Source: Cognatiyoonia sp965661665
Lineage (GTDB): Bacteria; Pseudomonadota; Alphaproteobacteria; Rhodobacterales; Rhodobacteraceae
Assembly (NCBI RefSeq): GCF_965661665.1
Contig: NZ_CBFIEO010000002.1
Span: 1-64,000 of the forward strand
Length of the DNA: 64,000 nucleotides
Direction of reading: 5' to 3'
Under the pieces are notes generated by a model, which was not told where the DNA came from, made no database searches, and was given only the letters and a program-made list of their open reading frames with translations. The number at the start of each line of letters is the position of its first letter. The stretch's first letter is position 1. Below are positions 34,023 to 43,490 of the stretch, in pieces. Both the position numbers and the translations under genes were made by a program.

Positions 34023-36092
34023 TTACCGCCGCCCTTCGCGAAGCCATGCGCCGATCATCAACAGGGCCGACAAGATCAGGTAGGCCCATGCAGGCAGGAT
34101 CGACGCAACGCGAATGTCGTCTGTGATGTAGGCGTCGCGCGGGGTGATCCCGAGCCAGCCTCTCCCAACCGCTGGCCTTCCGGGGCGCACGCTCCTTAGG
34201 TCGATGTCGCCGTCAGACACAAGCAACGCACCACCGCCTGTGGCGTCGGTCGCAAGTTCCAGAACTGCGTCGGTCGCAATGGTTTGCTCAAACTCGCGCG
34301 GGGCCGTCGGGCCGAGGGCGATAACGCTTGTTTCGATCCCATCGGTCAGACGGTAGAGGCCCATTTCAGGGCCATCCCACAGTGTTTCAAAGCGTCCCGG
34401 TGACACTTCTTCCAAGTCGACCACGCTGGTGTCGCCATTGGGAAGGGTTATGGTCACATCTGGCGTAGTTTCCGCCAACGTGCGGCGCACAATTCGCATC
34501 CGCTGGCCGGTGGGTTCGACCCACAGCGCTTCTTCCTCTAGCTCCGGCTCTTTCATCATCCAATGCGCCAGACGACGAAGCAGTTCGGATTGCGGCCCGC
34601 CCCCTTCGTATCCGCGATCCCAAAGCCACGATTGGTCCGAGGTCATCAAGGCCACGCGGCCCTCACCGATCCGCTCCAACGCGAGCAGTGGACGATCATC
34701 GAGACCTTGCATGATGACCGTCGCGCTGTCCGGCACGTCCACATCGACAAGTCGAAACCAACGGCCCCAGCTTGGGGTGTCATCTTCGATCGGTTGCCGG
34801 CCTGTATCCAGTCCTTCGGTGACAGGATGCCGTGCGCCAAGGTCAGTGATGATGGGCTTATACCCTTCCTCATAAACCCGCGCGGTGGGGTTGCCAGGTA
34901 AGATGATCCCCAAGGGGGAGCGATAGATGCTTTCCGCCCCGCCGTACTCTGGCCCGGCAGACACTAGCACCGCCCCGCCATCTGCAACGTATTGCACGAT
35001 GTTCTCAAGATAAGCAGAGGGCAGAATGCCCCTGCGGCGGTATCTGTCGAAGATGATGAGGTCGAAATCGTCAATCTTTTCCAGGAACAGTTCACGCGTC
35101 GGAAAAGCGATCAGCGAGAGTTCATTTACAGGCACACCGTCTTGCTTTTCGGGTGGGCGGAGGATGGTAAAATGCACCAGATCAACTGCTGCATCGGCTT
35201 TCAGAAGGTTGCGCCATGTCCGCTCCCCCGCGTGGGGTTCACCAGAGACTAGCAGCACCCGCAGGCGGTCACGCACGCTGTTGATTTGCACCACGGCTGT
35301 GTTGTTGCGGTCGGTGAGTTCGCCATCCTCTGTCGGCACGGTGAATTGCAGGACGTTCATGCCGCCGTGGGGCAGCTCGATTGGGATTTCGATGTCTTCG
35401 TTGAGCCGGATTTCAAACGCCAATGGCGCGTCGCCGTCGATACTGACTTCCAGCGGGACAAATCCGGTGTTGTCAGGTGCGGCACCTTGATCTTCGACGC
35501 GCAAGGTTAGTGTCACCTGTTCACCAAGGATGGCAAAAGCAGGCGCGTTGGAGATTGTGAGGCGGCGGTCCCAATCATTGGGTTGGCCTGTGATGAGGGC
35601 ATGAAGTGGGGCGGGCATGTTCGGTACACGCTCCGCATCATGCAGCCTGCCATCGGTGATAAGGATCGCGCCTGCGATGCGGCCCTGCGGCTCTTCAGCC
35701 ATCGCCTCTGACAGGGCCGTCATCAATTGCGTGCCTGCGTCGCCCTCCCCATCGCCGACTGTCACGATGCGCGCTTCGATGTTCTCGAGGCGCGCCAGTT
35801 CTGCTTCGACGTTGGCAAGGGCGGTTGCGTTTTGGTCGGGGCGGTCGCCGACCGATTGGCTGGCGCTTTCGTCGACAACGACGATCACGATGTCAGAGAG
35901 CGGTGTGCGGTTTTCTTGCTGGAGCGCGGGGTTCAAGAGGGCAAGCACAAGGCACGCGCTTGCCAAAGCGCGCAACCACCAGCCGGACAGCCACCGCCAG
36001 AGTGCGAAACTCACAACCGCAAAGGCCAATATGCCAACGGCAACGATCAAGCTGATCGGCAGCAACGGATCAAAGAGCAACGTGCCGTTCAT
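34023..36092 (-). CDS. Membrane protein with internal glutamine-amidotransferase-like domain
   Basis: 689 residues. Two N-terminal spans (LISLIVAVGILAFAVVSFAL region and WWLRALASACLVLALLNPAL), then a VWA-like part (DIVIVVVDESASQSVGDRPD with a DxSxS-like metal site), an Ig-like region (~200-290), and a type-1 GATase-like domain (LLVSGEPHAGERTWRNLLKA, DLIIFDRYRRRGILPSAYLE, YVADGGAVLVSAGPEYGGAE). One C-terminal span follows (ILPAWAYLILSALLMIGAWL). Last gene of the MoxR operon, overlapping the DUF4159 gene by 4 bp. The exact role is unknown. Confidence 0.85.
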   Translation of the reverse strand: MNGTLLFDPLLPISLIVAVGILAFAVVSFALWRWLSGWWLRALASACLVLALLNPALQQENRTPLSDIVIVVVDESASQSVGDRPDQNATALANVEAELARLENIEARIVTVGDGEGDAGTQLMTALSEAMAEEPQGRIAGAILITDGRLHDAERVPNMPAPLHALITGQPNDWDRRLTISNAPAFAILGEQVTLTLRVEDQGAAPDNTGFVPLEVSIDGDAPLAFEIRLNEDIEIPIELPHGGMNVLQFTVPTEDGELTDRNNTAVVQINSVRDRLRVLLVSGEPHAGERTWRNLLKADAAVDLVHFTILRPPEKQDGVPVNELSLIAFPTRELFLEKIDDFDLIIFDRYRRRGILPSAYLENIVQYVADGGAVLVSAGPEYGGAESIYRSPLGIILPGNPTARVYEEGYKPIITDLGARHPVTEGLDTGRQPIEDDTPSWGRWFRLVDVDVPDSATVIMQGLDDRPLLALERIGEGRVALMTSDQSWLWDRGYEGGGPQSELLRRLAHWMMKEPELEEEALWVEPTGQRMRIVRRTLAETTPDVTITLPNGDTSVVDLEEVSPGRFETLWDGPEMGLYRLTDGIETSVIALGPTAPREFEQTIATDAVLELATDATGGGALLVSDGDIDLRSVRPGRPAVGRGWLGITPRDAYITDDIRVASILPAWAYLILSALLMIGAWLREGRR

Positions 36093-38842
36093 TCCCCCAA
36101 CCTTTCCAGAAGGTCGGGCACATGCACTTGGTCGGACTTATAGTTGCCCGTCAGGACATGCATGATCAGATTGACGCCAAAGCGGTAGGCCAGTTCGCGC
36201 TGCCGCTCACCCGTCCGGCCGCGGCCCACGGGGAACATGCGGTTGCCCGCCTTATCGATTGCCCAAGCGCGGGCCCAGTCATTCCCGCCAATGACCACAG
36301 GTGTCACACCGTCATTGCGGTTTCGGAATGGCATCCCTTCGATCTGTTCGACATTGGTGGCGGCTTCGACCCAGATATCGCGGCTGGCGTAGCGACCGGG
36401 GAAGTCTTGGATCAGATAGAATGTGCGCGTCAAAACATGGTCGGACGGGACAGGTTCAAGTGCGGGAATATCGAGCGTGCGGGCGATGGCTTGCAACATC
36501 CGCCCTGCAGGACTGCTTGATCCGAACCGCGCGATATTGGCGTCGTGCGTGTCAAATAGGATCATCCCGCCGTTGCGCAGGTAGCGATTTAGTTTTCCAT
36601 AAGCCTCCCGAGACGGCAGCGCCTGATCGGGCGTGATCGGCCAGTAGAGGAACGGAAAGAAGGCTAGTTCGTCCTTTTCCAAGTCAACACCAAGCGGTGC
36701 GGCCGGTTCGATCGTTGTGCGGCGGAAAAGCATGTTGCCCAATCCGCGCAGGCCTGCTTCAGAGATCTCATCTGTTTCGGCGTCGCCTGTAAGGACATAG
36801 CCCAACACAACGTCGGAGGTGGCGGTGATGGCGAAATCGTCGGCATTTTGCGCGTCGGCTACATTTGGCAATGCCATCAGGCCAATAAGTATGGTCGCCA
36901 TCGCGTCGGCCCTTGGTCCGCGCAACCGCCCGCCGATGGCGAGCGAAGCAATGACGTCAATCATCAGCGCAAGGATAGCCGCAGCGAGGAGCCAGCCTTT
37001 CAGATCTTGTTCTTCGATAACGCTGATGCCCTCAACCGGCACATCGCTAGGCCATTGCGCGGTGGCGAGCGTCGTGTCCGCACCAATCACGTTGACTGCG
37101 ATCAAGCGGTCTTCGTCTTGGTAGAGGCCAGGGGGAACGTTGGCGGAGGCGACCGGCGTTTCAACAAGCGTGCCGTCGATGCCTGCCGCGTTGCCCGGGT
37201 CCGTCCGGCGCCCAAAGGCGTCAAGCAGTTGTGTCGGCGTCCATGTCGTGCCTTCAAGCGCCCCCGGCTCGGCCTGTGCGGGTCGGGTAGAAATGGCAAG
37301 GCGTTCCAGCATTTGCACGAAGAGCCCTGACAGCGGCAGGGTGGACCATTCGGCATTTGCGGTGACGTGGAACAGGATAACTTGCCCTTCGCCCGCGCTT
37401 TTGCGCGTCACAAGCGGTGTGCCGTCGGTCAGCCCCGCGATCACCCGCGAGGCCAAGGTGGGATCAGGCTGTGCGACGACTTGCGATGTGACTTCGACAT
37501 TGTCGGGGATGTCCAAGCCGAAAAACGGGGAGTCTTCGGTGAAGGGCGCAAGGGTCTTAGGCTCCCCCCAGCTCATCGCGCCGCCGACGCTGCGTCCGCC
37601 TTGGCGGAGGCGCACAGGCAAAAGCGAGTCTTCATCGGCGCGTCCTATTTCACTTGCGGCAAGGCGTGGGCCTGCAAAACGGACGAGCAATCCGCCCGCA
37701 TCAACCCAATCCGCGACGCCGCTGGCTTCAGTGTCGGACAAGGTAGCCACATCCGCCAGAATGATGACGTCTGGATTGGCAAGCAGCATGTCAGCCAGCG
37801 TGCCATCGATGATGTCAGCGGTTGGGAGCAGCGCTTCGCGCAGGTAGAAAAGCGGGTTTAGCAATTCCGGCCCTTCACGGTCGCCAGTGCTTGATAACAG
37901 CGCAACCTCGCGCCGTTTGAGCGCATCATCGGTGAGCGACACAGCGGCGGCGGATCGGGTACCAGTGATCTCAAAACGGGTCAGGCGGTTGCGCAGTTCG
38001 AGCGGCAGCACGAGGGCGATTTCTGCCACGGCCTCCCCCGATGCAAACGACAGGTTAGCGGTCGCCAACTGCCGTTCAACGCCGTTCGGGTCCAATCCCA
38101 TCGCGGCAATCAGCGTCTCTATCGCAGACCCGACGGGAGTTCGCGCACCGGAGATGACCACCTCCCCATCTTCAAACCGCGCAGGGCGCAGTCCGATCTT
38201 TTGCCGTGGGGTTTGGAATACACGGACATCGCCGCGCGACTGCAGTGCGTCCAGCACAGGCGCACGGCTGTCGCGTTCCAGACCATCTGACAGCCAGAAC
38301 GTGTCGAAACTTTCCGGCAAGGTTGGTAGCCAAATCTCGATCTCGGCCTCATCAGGTTCCCATGGATTTGGCTGAAAACCGGGGAGGGCGGTTCTAGCAA
38401 CATTAGCCGCTTCAAATGTGATCTTTGACGGGTTGCTGAGGGTTGCCAAAGCGACTAGCCGGCCTTGCCGCGTCGCGTCTTGCATCAGCGCGTTAATCCG
38501 TTCTATGCGTGCCTGCCAATCGGGGGCATCGGCCCACGTGCCATCGGCCAAGATCAGGATCGGTGCTGTGCCGGTTTCGCTGTCTTGTGGGTTTAGGACG
38601 GGACCGGCAAAACCAATGATCGCCGCCGCAACCGCCAGAATACGCAGCAAAAGCAGCCACCATGGTGTTCTGTCAGATTGGCTTTCGTCGTCCTGCAGAC
38701 CCAACAGCAGGGCAACGCCTGGAAACCGTCGGCGGATCGGGGCGGGCGGCACGGCACGCAGCAAAATCCAAAGGATAGGCAGCGCAATCAGCCCGAGCAA
38801 AAGCAAAGGCGAGGCAAATCCTATGGGACCGATGGACCACAT
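36089..38842 (-). CDS. BatA-like N-terminal / DUF4159 C-terminal membrane protein
   Basis: 917 residues. The N-terminus has the double-span BatA-type segment (FASPLLLLGLIALPILWILL and WWLLLLRILAVAAAIIGFAG). A degenerate VWA-like region and a GATase-like segment follow. There is a further span near the middle (LKGWLLAAAILALMIDVIAS) and a C-terminal DUF4159 domain (FAFFPFLYWPITPDQALPSR, GGMILFDTHDANIARFG, YLIQDFPGRYASRDIWVE). ATG 38842 overlaps the DUF58 stop (TAATG), which supports this start over 38872. Such proteins accompany MoxR ATPases in many alphaproteobacteria. Confidence 0.88.
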   Translation of the reverse strand: MWSIGPIGFASPLLLLGLIALPILWILLRAVPPAPIRRRFPGVALLLGLQDDESQSDRTPWWLLLLRILAVAAAIIGFAGPVLNPQDSETGTAPILILADGTWADAPDWQARIERINALMQDATRQGRLVALATLSNPSKITFEAANVARTALPGFQPNPWEPDEAEIEIWLPTLPESFDTFWLSDGLERDSRAPVLDALQSRGDVRVFQTPRQKIGLRPARFEDGEVVISGARTPVGSAIETLIAAMGLDPNGVERQLATANLSFASGEAVAEIALVLPLELRNRLTRFEITGTRSAAAVSLTDDALKRREVALLSSTGDREGPELLNPLFYLREALLPTADIIDGTLADMLLANPDVIILADVATLSDTEASGVADWVDAGGLLVRFAGPRLAASEIGRADEDSLLPVRLRQGGRSVGGAMSWGEPKTLAPFTEDSPFFGLDIPDNVEVTSQVVAQPDPTLASRVIAGLTDGTPLVTRKSAGEGQVILFHVTANAEWSTLPLSGLFVQMLERLAISTRPAQAEPGALEGTTWTPTQLLDAFGRRTDPGNAAGIDGTLVETPVASANVPPGLYQDEDRLIAVNVIGADTTLATAQWPSDVPVEGISVIEEQDLKGWLLAAAILALMIDVIASLAIGGRLRGPRADAMATILIGLMALPNVADAQNADDFAITATSDVVLGYVLTGDAETDEISEAGLRGLGNMLFRRTTIEPAAPLGVDLEKDELAFFPFLYWPITPDQALPSREAYGKLNRYLRNGGMILFDTHDANIARFGSSSPAGRMLQAIARTLDIPALEPVPSDHVLTRTFYLIQDFPGRYASRDIWVEAATNVEQIEGMPFRNRNDGVTPVVIGGNDWARAWAIDKAGNRMFPVGRGRTGERQRELAYRFGVNLIMHVLTGNYKSDQVHVPDLLERLGE

Positions 38843-39711
38843 TAGCGCCGCTCCAACGCTTGATACAGCCACAAGAGCGCGGCAGTCGCGGGTGTGTCAG
38901 TGTGGTGCGTTTGGAACGACCAGCTGGTCATGTGGGCCAATTCAGACAGGCGGTCTTTCCGCTCTGCCATTCGAATGAGGTATCGGTCCCGCAGATCGCC
39001 TGCTTTTAGTGTCTCATGCTCCACCGCACCAGTCATGGATTGGAAAACGGTGCGCCCGTCGAAGGGAAAAGCTTCCTCTTGCGGGTCGAGGATTTGCAGC
39101 AGCGCCCCTTGCACGCCGCGATCGGCTGCTTTCCGCAGGGCGGTTTCCACGCTAGTCAGGTCCCCCAGAAAATCGCTGATAAAGAAAGCGTGCGAATGCG
39201 GCAGCATCCCGTGAGTGTCTGGGCTGCCATAGTCAACCTCCGCATCCTCCGTCAGGATTTGCGCCATTTGTTGAAGCTGCCCTTCGCCGCGCTTGGGCGG
39301 CAGGCGCAGTCCGGTGAGGCCGACCCGCTCCCCCCCGCGCACCAAAAGGATCGCGGTCGCAAGGCCAAGAATGCGGGCGACGTCTGATTTGGCGGGGAGA
39401 TTGTCATTCGATGAAAAGCGCATGGATGCGGCGGGATCGACCCACATCAGCACTGATTGGGCGATTTGCCATTCCCTGTCCTGCACAAATGCCGTGTCAG
39501 ACCGTGCGGAGCGGCGCCAGTCAATCGACCGCGCGGTGTCATGCGCCTGCGCGGGACGGTATTGCCAAAAGGTATCGCCGGTACCTGCGCGTCGGCGGCC
39601 ATGCTCCCCCAGGATCACAGTCGTCGCCAAATGCTCCGCCTGCGCCAAAAGCGGTGGCATTGGCGAGGCAAGGCTTTCCGCCTCAGACCGGAGGGTGAGG
39701 GGCTGGTTCAT
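38842..39711 (-). CDS. DUF58 domain protein (VWA-like)
   Basis: 289 residues. DUF58 core: GRRRAGTGDTFWQYRPAQAH, DTARSIDWRRSARSDTAFVQ and the VWA-like metal site MWVDPAASMRFSSND, in which DxSxS is altered to DPAAS. No membrane span. DUF58 proteins are the constant partners of MoxR ATPases and are thought to be adaptors or substrates. Overlaps moxR by 4 bp (ATGA). Confidence 0.9.
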   Translation of the reverse strand: MNQPLTLRSEAESLASPMPPLLAQAEHLATTVILGEHGRRRAGTGDTFWQYRPAQAHDTARSIDWRRSARSDTAFVQDREWQIAQSVLMWVDPAASMRFSSNDNLPAKSDVARILGLATAILLVRGGERVGLTGLRLPPKRGEGQLQQMAQILTEDAEVDYGSPDTHGMLPHSHAFFISDFLGDLTSVETALRKAADRGVQGALLQILDPQEEAFPFDGRTVFQSMTGAVEHETLKAGDLRDRYLIRMAERKDRLSELAHMTSWSFQTHHTDTPATAALLWLYQALERR

Positions 39712-40712
39712 GCCGCTTGGCTGACGCCCGTGTATTGAGCGGCCAGTTGGTCGATGAGGGCATCAAGGTTTTCGCCCCGCGCACGGGCTGCAAATGACAA
39801 TGCCATGCGGTGTTTCAGAACCGGTCCAGCCATCGATTGGACATCCTCTGCCGACGGGGCAAGACGTCCGTCCAGCAAGGCCGCCGCGCGAACCGTCAAC
39901 ATCAAGGCCTGCGCCGCTCGCGGGCCAGGCCCCCAACTGACGGAAGCGCGGACAGTTTCCGCTGCATCCGGTCCAGGACGGCAGGCGCGAACGAGGTCGA
40001 GGATCATCTCAACAATATTTTCCCCTACAGGCATTCGACGCAGCAACTGTTGTGCGTCGATCAACTCTTGCGCCGTGAAGATGGCCGTTGATTGCGCCTC
40101 TTCCGCGCCGGTGGTGGCGAGGAGGATGTCACGCTCCGTCTCTTTGTCCGGATAGGGCACATCCACCTGTACCAAGAATCGGTCGAGCTGCGCTTCGGGC
40201 AGTGGGTAGGTCCCTTCTTGTTCGATGGGGTTCTGCGTCGCCAGAACGTGGAACGGTGGGCCAAGCGGGCGGTGTTCGCCCGCGATGGTCACTTCCCGCT
40301 CCTGCATCGCTTGCAAGAGTGCGGATTGGGTACGGGGGGAGGCGCGGTTGATCTCATCCGCCATCAAAAGCTGGCAAAAGATCGGACCTTCGACAAAACG
40401 AAACGCGCGGCTGCCGTCCGGGCCAGTATCCAAAACCTCAGAGCCAAGGATGTCAGCAGGCATCAAGTCCGGCGTGAACTGGATGCGGTTGCCATCAAGA
40501 CCCATCACGGTCGATAGCGTGTCCACGAGCCGTGTTTTGCCAAGGCCGGGAAGACCGATTAGAACCGCATGACCGCTGCAAATCAGCGCACTCAACGTCA
40601 GGTCGACAACGCGGTCTTGTCCCAAGAACCGGTTCGCGATGCTGGTCCGCGCCTGCCCAAGCTTCTCACCCAGTGCTTCGATTTCCGCGACCAGATTTTC
40701 GGCGTCGGCCAT
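39708..40712 (-). CDS. MoxR-family AAA+ ATPase
   Basis: 334 residues. Walker A GLPGLGKTRLVDTL (~60-73), Walker B LLMADEINRASPRTQSALLQ, sensor 1 VLATQNPIEQEGTYPLPEAQ and arginine finger region LDRFLVQVDVPYPDKETERD. MoxR ATPases act as chaperones inserting metal or assembling complexes with VWA partners. First gene of a four-gene overlapping operon (MoxR, DUF58, BatA/DUF4159, GATase-like TM), divergent from the DUF1285 gene with a 49-bp gap. Confidence 0.95.
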   Translation of the reverse strand: MADAENLVAEIEALGEKLGQARTSIANRFLGQDRVVDLTLSALICSGHAVLIGLPGLGKTRLVDTLSTVMGLDGNRIQFTPDLMPADILGSEVLDTGPDGSRAFRFVEGPIFCQLLMADEINRASPRTQSALLQAMQEREVTIAGEHRPLGPPFHVLATQNPIEQEGTYPLPEAQLDRFLVQVDVPYPDKETERDILLATTGAEEAQSTAIFTAQELIDAQQLLRRMPVGENIVEMILDLVRACRPGPDAAETVRASVSWGPGPRAAQALMLTVRAAALLDGRLAPSAEDVQSMAGPVLKHRMALSFAARARGENLDALIDQLAAQYTGVSQAA

Positions 40713-40782
40713 GACAATGCTCCTGTTGGACTATATTGGATTATAACAGCAGATATTCCGAATGACCCCAATGGCAAAAACA

Positions 40783-41358
40783 ATGAGTGGACAAAAGATT
40801 GTTACCCCATCGGCAGAAAGCCTCGCATCCTCGGCACAAGCCGCCCAAGGCAAAGGCTTGCCGCCCGTTCATTTGTGGAACCCGCCGTTTTGTGGGGATC
40901 TCGATATGCGGATCGCGCGGGATGGGACGTGGTTCTATCTTGGCACGCCAATTGGGCGTCATGCGCTGGTCAAGCTCTTCTCCACCATCATCCGCCGCGA
41001 TGGGGATGACTTCTTCCTCGTGACCCCGGTGGAGAAGGTCGGCATCACCGTTGACGACGCGCCGTTTGTTGCGATTGATTTCAACCTGGTGGGCGATGAC
41101 GTGGAATTTGAAACGAACGTAGGCGACAAAGTGCGCGCCACCGCTGAAAACCCCATTCGTGTTGAGCGCGATGAAGCAACGGGGGAGCCGTCGCCCTATG
41201 TCTTGGTGCGCTCAAACCTTGAAGCCCTGATCGACCGGAAAAGCTTTTATCGTTTGGTGGAGATCGGCGAGGAAGAGACCATCGACGGGGTTGAGTGGTT
41301 TGGGGTGCGCTCGGCAGGGACGTTTTTTCCGATCATCCCCGCCGAAAAACTGCGCTAG
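40783..41358 (+). CDS. DUF1285 domain protein
   Basis: 191 residues from ATG 40783 (MSGQKIVTPSAESL), or 198 from ATG 40762. Conserved DUF1285 stretches: LPPVHLWNPPFCGDLDMRIA, RDGTWFYLGTPIGRHALVKL, FSTIIRRDGDDFFLVTPVEK. Two-domain beta fold of unknown biochemical role, almost always divergent from or adjacent to the MoxR operon in Rhodobacterales, as here. Confidence 0.9.
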   Translation: MSGQKIVTPSAESLASSAQAAQGKGLPPVHLWNPPFCGDLDMRIARDGTWFYLGTPIGRHALVKLFSTIIRRDGDDFFLVTPVEKVGITVDDAPFVAIDFNLVGDDVEFETNVGDKVRATAENPIRVERDEATGEPSPYVLVRSNLEALIDRKSFYRLVEIGEEETIDGVEWFGVRSAGTFFPIIPAEKLR

Positions 41359-42294
41359 CTACCAGTCTTTCGCACCCAATAGCTTTTCGCCCAACTCACT
41401 CAGTTTTGCCGGACCATAGTGGTTCTTTTCCCAATCGCGCGGATCACCGGGGAAGTCTGGGCGGTTCGGGGGTTCAATCTCTTTCCAGAGGCGCACACGC
41501 TCCGCCTTCTCCGCTACATTGTCAGGCTCTGCCGGATGCATAGAGATGTATTGCGCCAGCCTTATCTTATCCTTTGAGATGTTCGGCCGCACGCCGTGCG
41601 CCAAGAGCGAGTTGAAGATCATCAGATCGCCAGGATTGAGGGAGATATTCTCCCGCTCCAACCCGTCCATATCAGGCAGCAATGGATTGCGGTCTTCAGG
41701 CTGGGTTTTCACCCATTCGTCGAAATGCTCAAAGAGATAAGGCACACATTGGAACCCGCCGGTTTCGCCGTCTTGCACATCAAGGCTGAGGACGCCCTGA
41801 ACGCCAATAGGCGGCGGGGTCATCGATGTGTTCACATCCCAATGGATGAAGCCATTCTTGGATGTAGCACCTTTTTTGGGTGGGTTCAGATTGGCGCGGT
41901 CGATGGTGACCCAAAGGTCTTCGCGGTCCCAGATATCAACGAAAGCATCATAAACCCGCTGCGTCTGGCGATTGTCCCACATCGTTTGGTGGTGGTAGAT
42001 TTCCACCATGCCTGCGTTGTTTAATTCCGCGCGAACATGAGGCCGCCGCTCTGGCGCATACCATGTCTCAGGTTCGTTGGGGTTTTTCTCGTCAAACTCC
42101 CAAAGAACGTCGACTAAAGCTTTGGCTTGTTCTACTGGTACTGCGCTCCGGACGATCACATAGCCTTTGGTGATCCAGTGCTGCCAATCCTCCTTTGAAA
42201 GCACGCGCAGAGGCAGTGTTTTTTGAATATCCTTCAACTGCGTCGTCAGGTGCTCACTGATCGGATGACTAATCTCATCTGCTGTTGGTTGCAT
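41359..42294 (-). CDS. Phytanoyl-CoA dioxygenase (PhyH) family protein
   Basis: 311 residues. Fe(II)/2-oxoglutarate dioxygenase with the metal dyad HWD in NGFIHWDVNTSMTPPPIGVQ and the distal His in LLAHGVRPNISKDKIRLAQY, where Arg binds 2-oxoglutarate. SLNPGDLMIFNSLLAHGVRP is the family core. The substrate is not predictable. Alone between two convergent or divergent genes. Confidence 0.9.
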   Translation of the reverse strand: MQPTADEISHPISEHLTTQLKDIQKTLPLRVLSKEDWQHWITKGYVIVRSAVPVEQAKALVDVLWEFDEKNPNEPETWYAPERRPHVRAELNNAGMVEIYHHQTMWDNRQTQRVYDAFVDIWDREDLWVTIDRANLNPPKKGATSKNGFIHWDVNTSMTPPPIGVQGVLSLDVQDGETGGFQCVPYLFEHFDEWVKTQPEDRNPLLPDMDGLERENISLNPGDLMIFNSLLAHGVRPNISKDKIRLAQYISMHPAEPDNVAEKAERVRLWKEIEPPNRPDFPGDPRDWEKNHYGPAKLSELGEKLLGAKDW

Positions 42295-42362
42295 GTTAAA
42301 TCTCCTCTTGCAGCAAAAGATGACGCCGGCGTTGATTCTTGTCTAGCCTTGGCTCCTGAAAG

Positions 42363-42386
42363 CTACTGACATAAAGGTGTCAGTAG
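42363..42386. promoter_or_regulatory. Perfect dyad upstream of the VOC/WYL pair
   Basis: CTACTGACA-TAAAGG-TGTCAGTAG, 9-bp perfect arms, about 45 bp before the VOC start. Probably the operator of the now-broken WYL regulator encoded just downstream. Confidence 0.6.
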
Positions 42387-42429
42387 GGGTATTATTTAAG
42401 ATCTTCATCAACAGATGAAGGAGATTCTT

Positions 42430-42798
42430 ATGACTGCTCAACTCGTTCTTGTTTGGTGCGAGATTCCGGTGACTGATTTGGAAAAGTCTGCTGCTTTTTA
42501 TGCGAAAGTATTAGGCTTCAAGACTGTGCGTGACGACACCGGTCCGAACCCAATGATCAATTTGACCGATGACCTGACTGCGATTGCTGGTCATCTCTAC
42601 CCCGGCACGCCAGCAGCATATGGTGGAAACACTGTGCATCTGGCGATAAGTGATACGCTTGAAGAAGGCATGAAGCGGTGTGAGGCCGCAGGTGGTCAGG
42701 TGGTTAGCCCTGCCATCGAAATCCCGCCCGGCAGGTTTGCTTATGCCAAGGACTTGGATGGCAATTCCATCGGGCTTTTTGAGCCGCCGGCTGCCTGA
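42430..42798 (+). CDS. VOC (glyoxalase/bleomycin-resistance fold) protein
   Basis: 122 residues from ATG 42430, preceded by AAGGAG. Start MTAQLVLVWCEIPVTDLEKS then AAFYAKVLGFKTVRDDTGPN, typical vicinal-oxygen-chelate beta-alpha-beta-beta-beta modules. Second half ends YAKDLDGNSIGLFEPPAA. Classical glyoxalase I metal ligands are only partly evident, so function is unknown. Overlaps the ATG of the WYL pseudogene by one base (TGATG), so both were one operon. Confidence 0.88.
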   Translation: MTAQLVLVWCEIPVTDLEKSAAFYAKVLGFKTVRDDTGPNPMINLTDDLTAIAGHLYPGTPAAYGGNTVHLAISDTLEEGMKRCEAAGGQVVSPAIEIPPGRFAYAKDLDGNSIGLFEPPAA

Positions 42799-43487
42799 TG
42801 CGCCGCGCTGACCGCCTTTTTCAGATACTGCAGTTTCTGCGGGGGGGGGGCAGCTTGTGACGGCGGCGCAACTCGCGGAGCGGTTGGAAGTGACACTGCG
42901 CACGATCCGCCGTGACATCGCCCATTTGATTGGCTCCGGCGTGCCCATCGATAGTGGGCTGGCGTCGGTTATTTGATGCGCGAAGGTTATGACCTGCCGC
43001 CGCTCATGTTCTCCCATGATGAGATTGTGGCCCTAGTCTCCGCTGCGCGGCTATTGCAGGCGTGGGGCGGGACGAAGATGGCGGCGGGGGCAGAAGAAGC
43101 TTTGGTCAAGATCGATGCGGTCTTGCCAGAGCAGGTACGCCTCAGGTCAGGGCAGTTGAACGTCCATACCTTCCCCGACATGCTGATGGGGCAGCAGTGG
43201 CGCGAATACCTCGATCAGATCGAGGATGCGTCGGAGCGCAACATCAGGCTTCAAATGACCTACGTTGACCAAGGGGCAACCCGACCAGTCGTGTTGTGCG
43301 TCCTTTGGGCGTCTGGTTTTCGGGCAAGGTCTGGACGGCGATCTGCTGGTGCCAATTGCGCGAAGATTTTCGCGTGTTCCGGTTGGACAGAATCGATGGG
43401 CTGGCGCCACTCGACCGGTTCAAACCGGAGAGGGGCCAGACCTTAAAGGATTTCTCTGAAGCGGAGGCCTACCGCGACCAGGCTTGA
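42798..43487 (+). pseudogene. HTH/WYL-domain regulator (YafY-like) with several frameshifts
   Basis: ATG 42798 starts MRRADRLFQILQFLRGG. A tract of 10 Gs (42841-42850) then puts it out of frame (8 or 11 Gs would be in frame). In the correct frame AQLAERLEVTLRTIRRDIAH is the HTH. A second slip occurs near 42955, before GYLMREGYDLPPLMFSHDEI. The WYL domain (RNIRLQMTYVDQG) slips again near 43285, before RPLGVWFSGKVWTA and RLDRIDGLAPLDRF to the stop at 43487. At least three lesions, so not merely a phase-variable switch. Confidence 0.85.
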
Positions 43488-43490
43488 GCG

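Noticed and set aside
42841..42850. Phase-variable on/off switch of the WYL regulator through the G10 tract
   Set aside because: Changing the tract length cannot restore the gene, because further frameshifts occur near 42955 and 43285.
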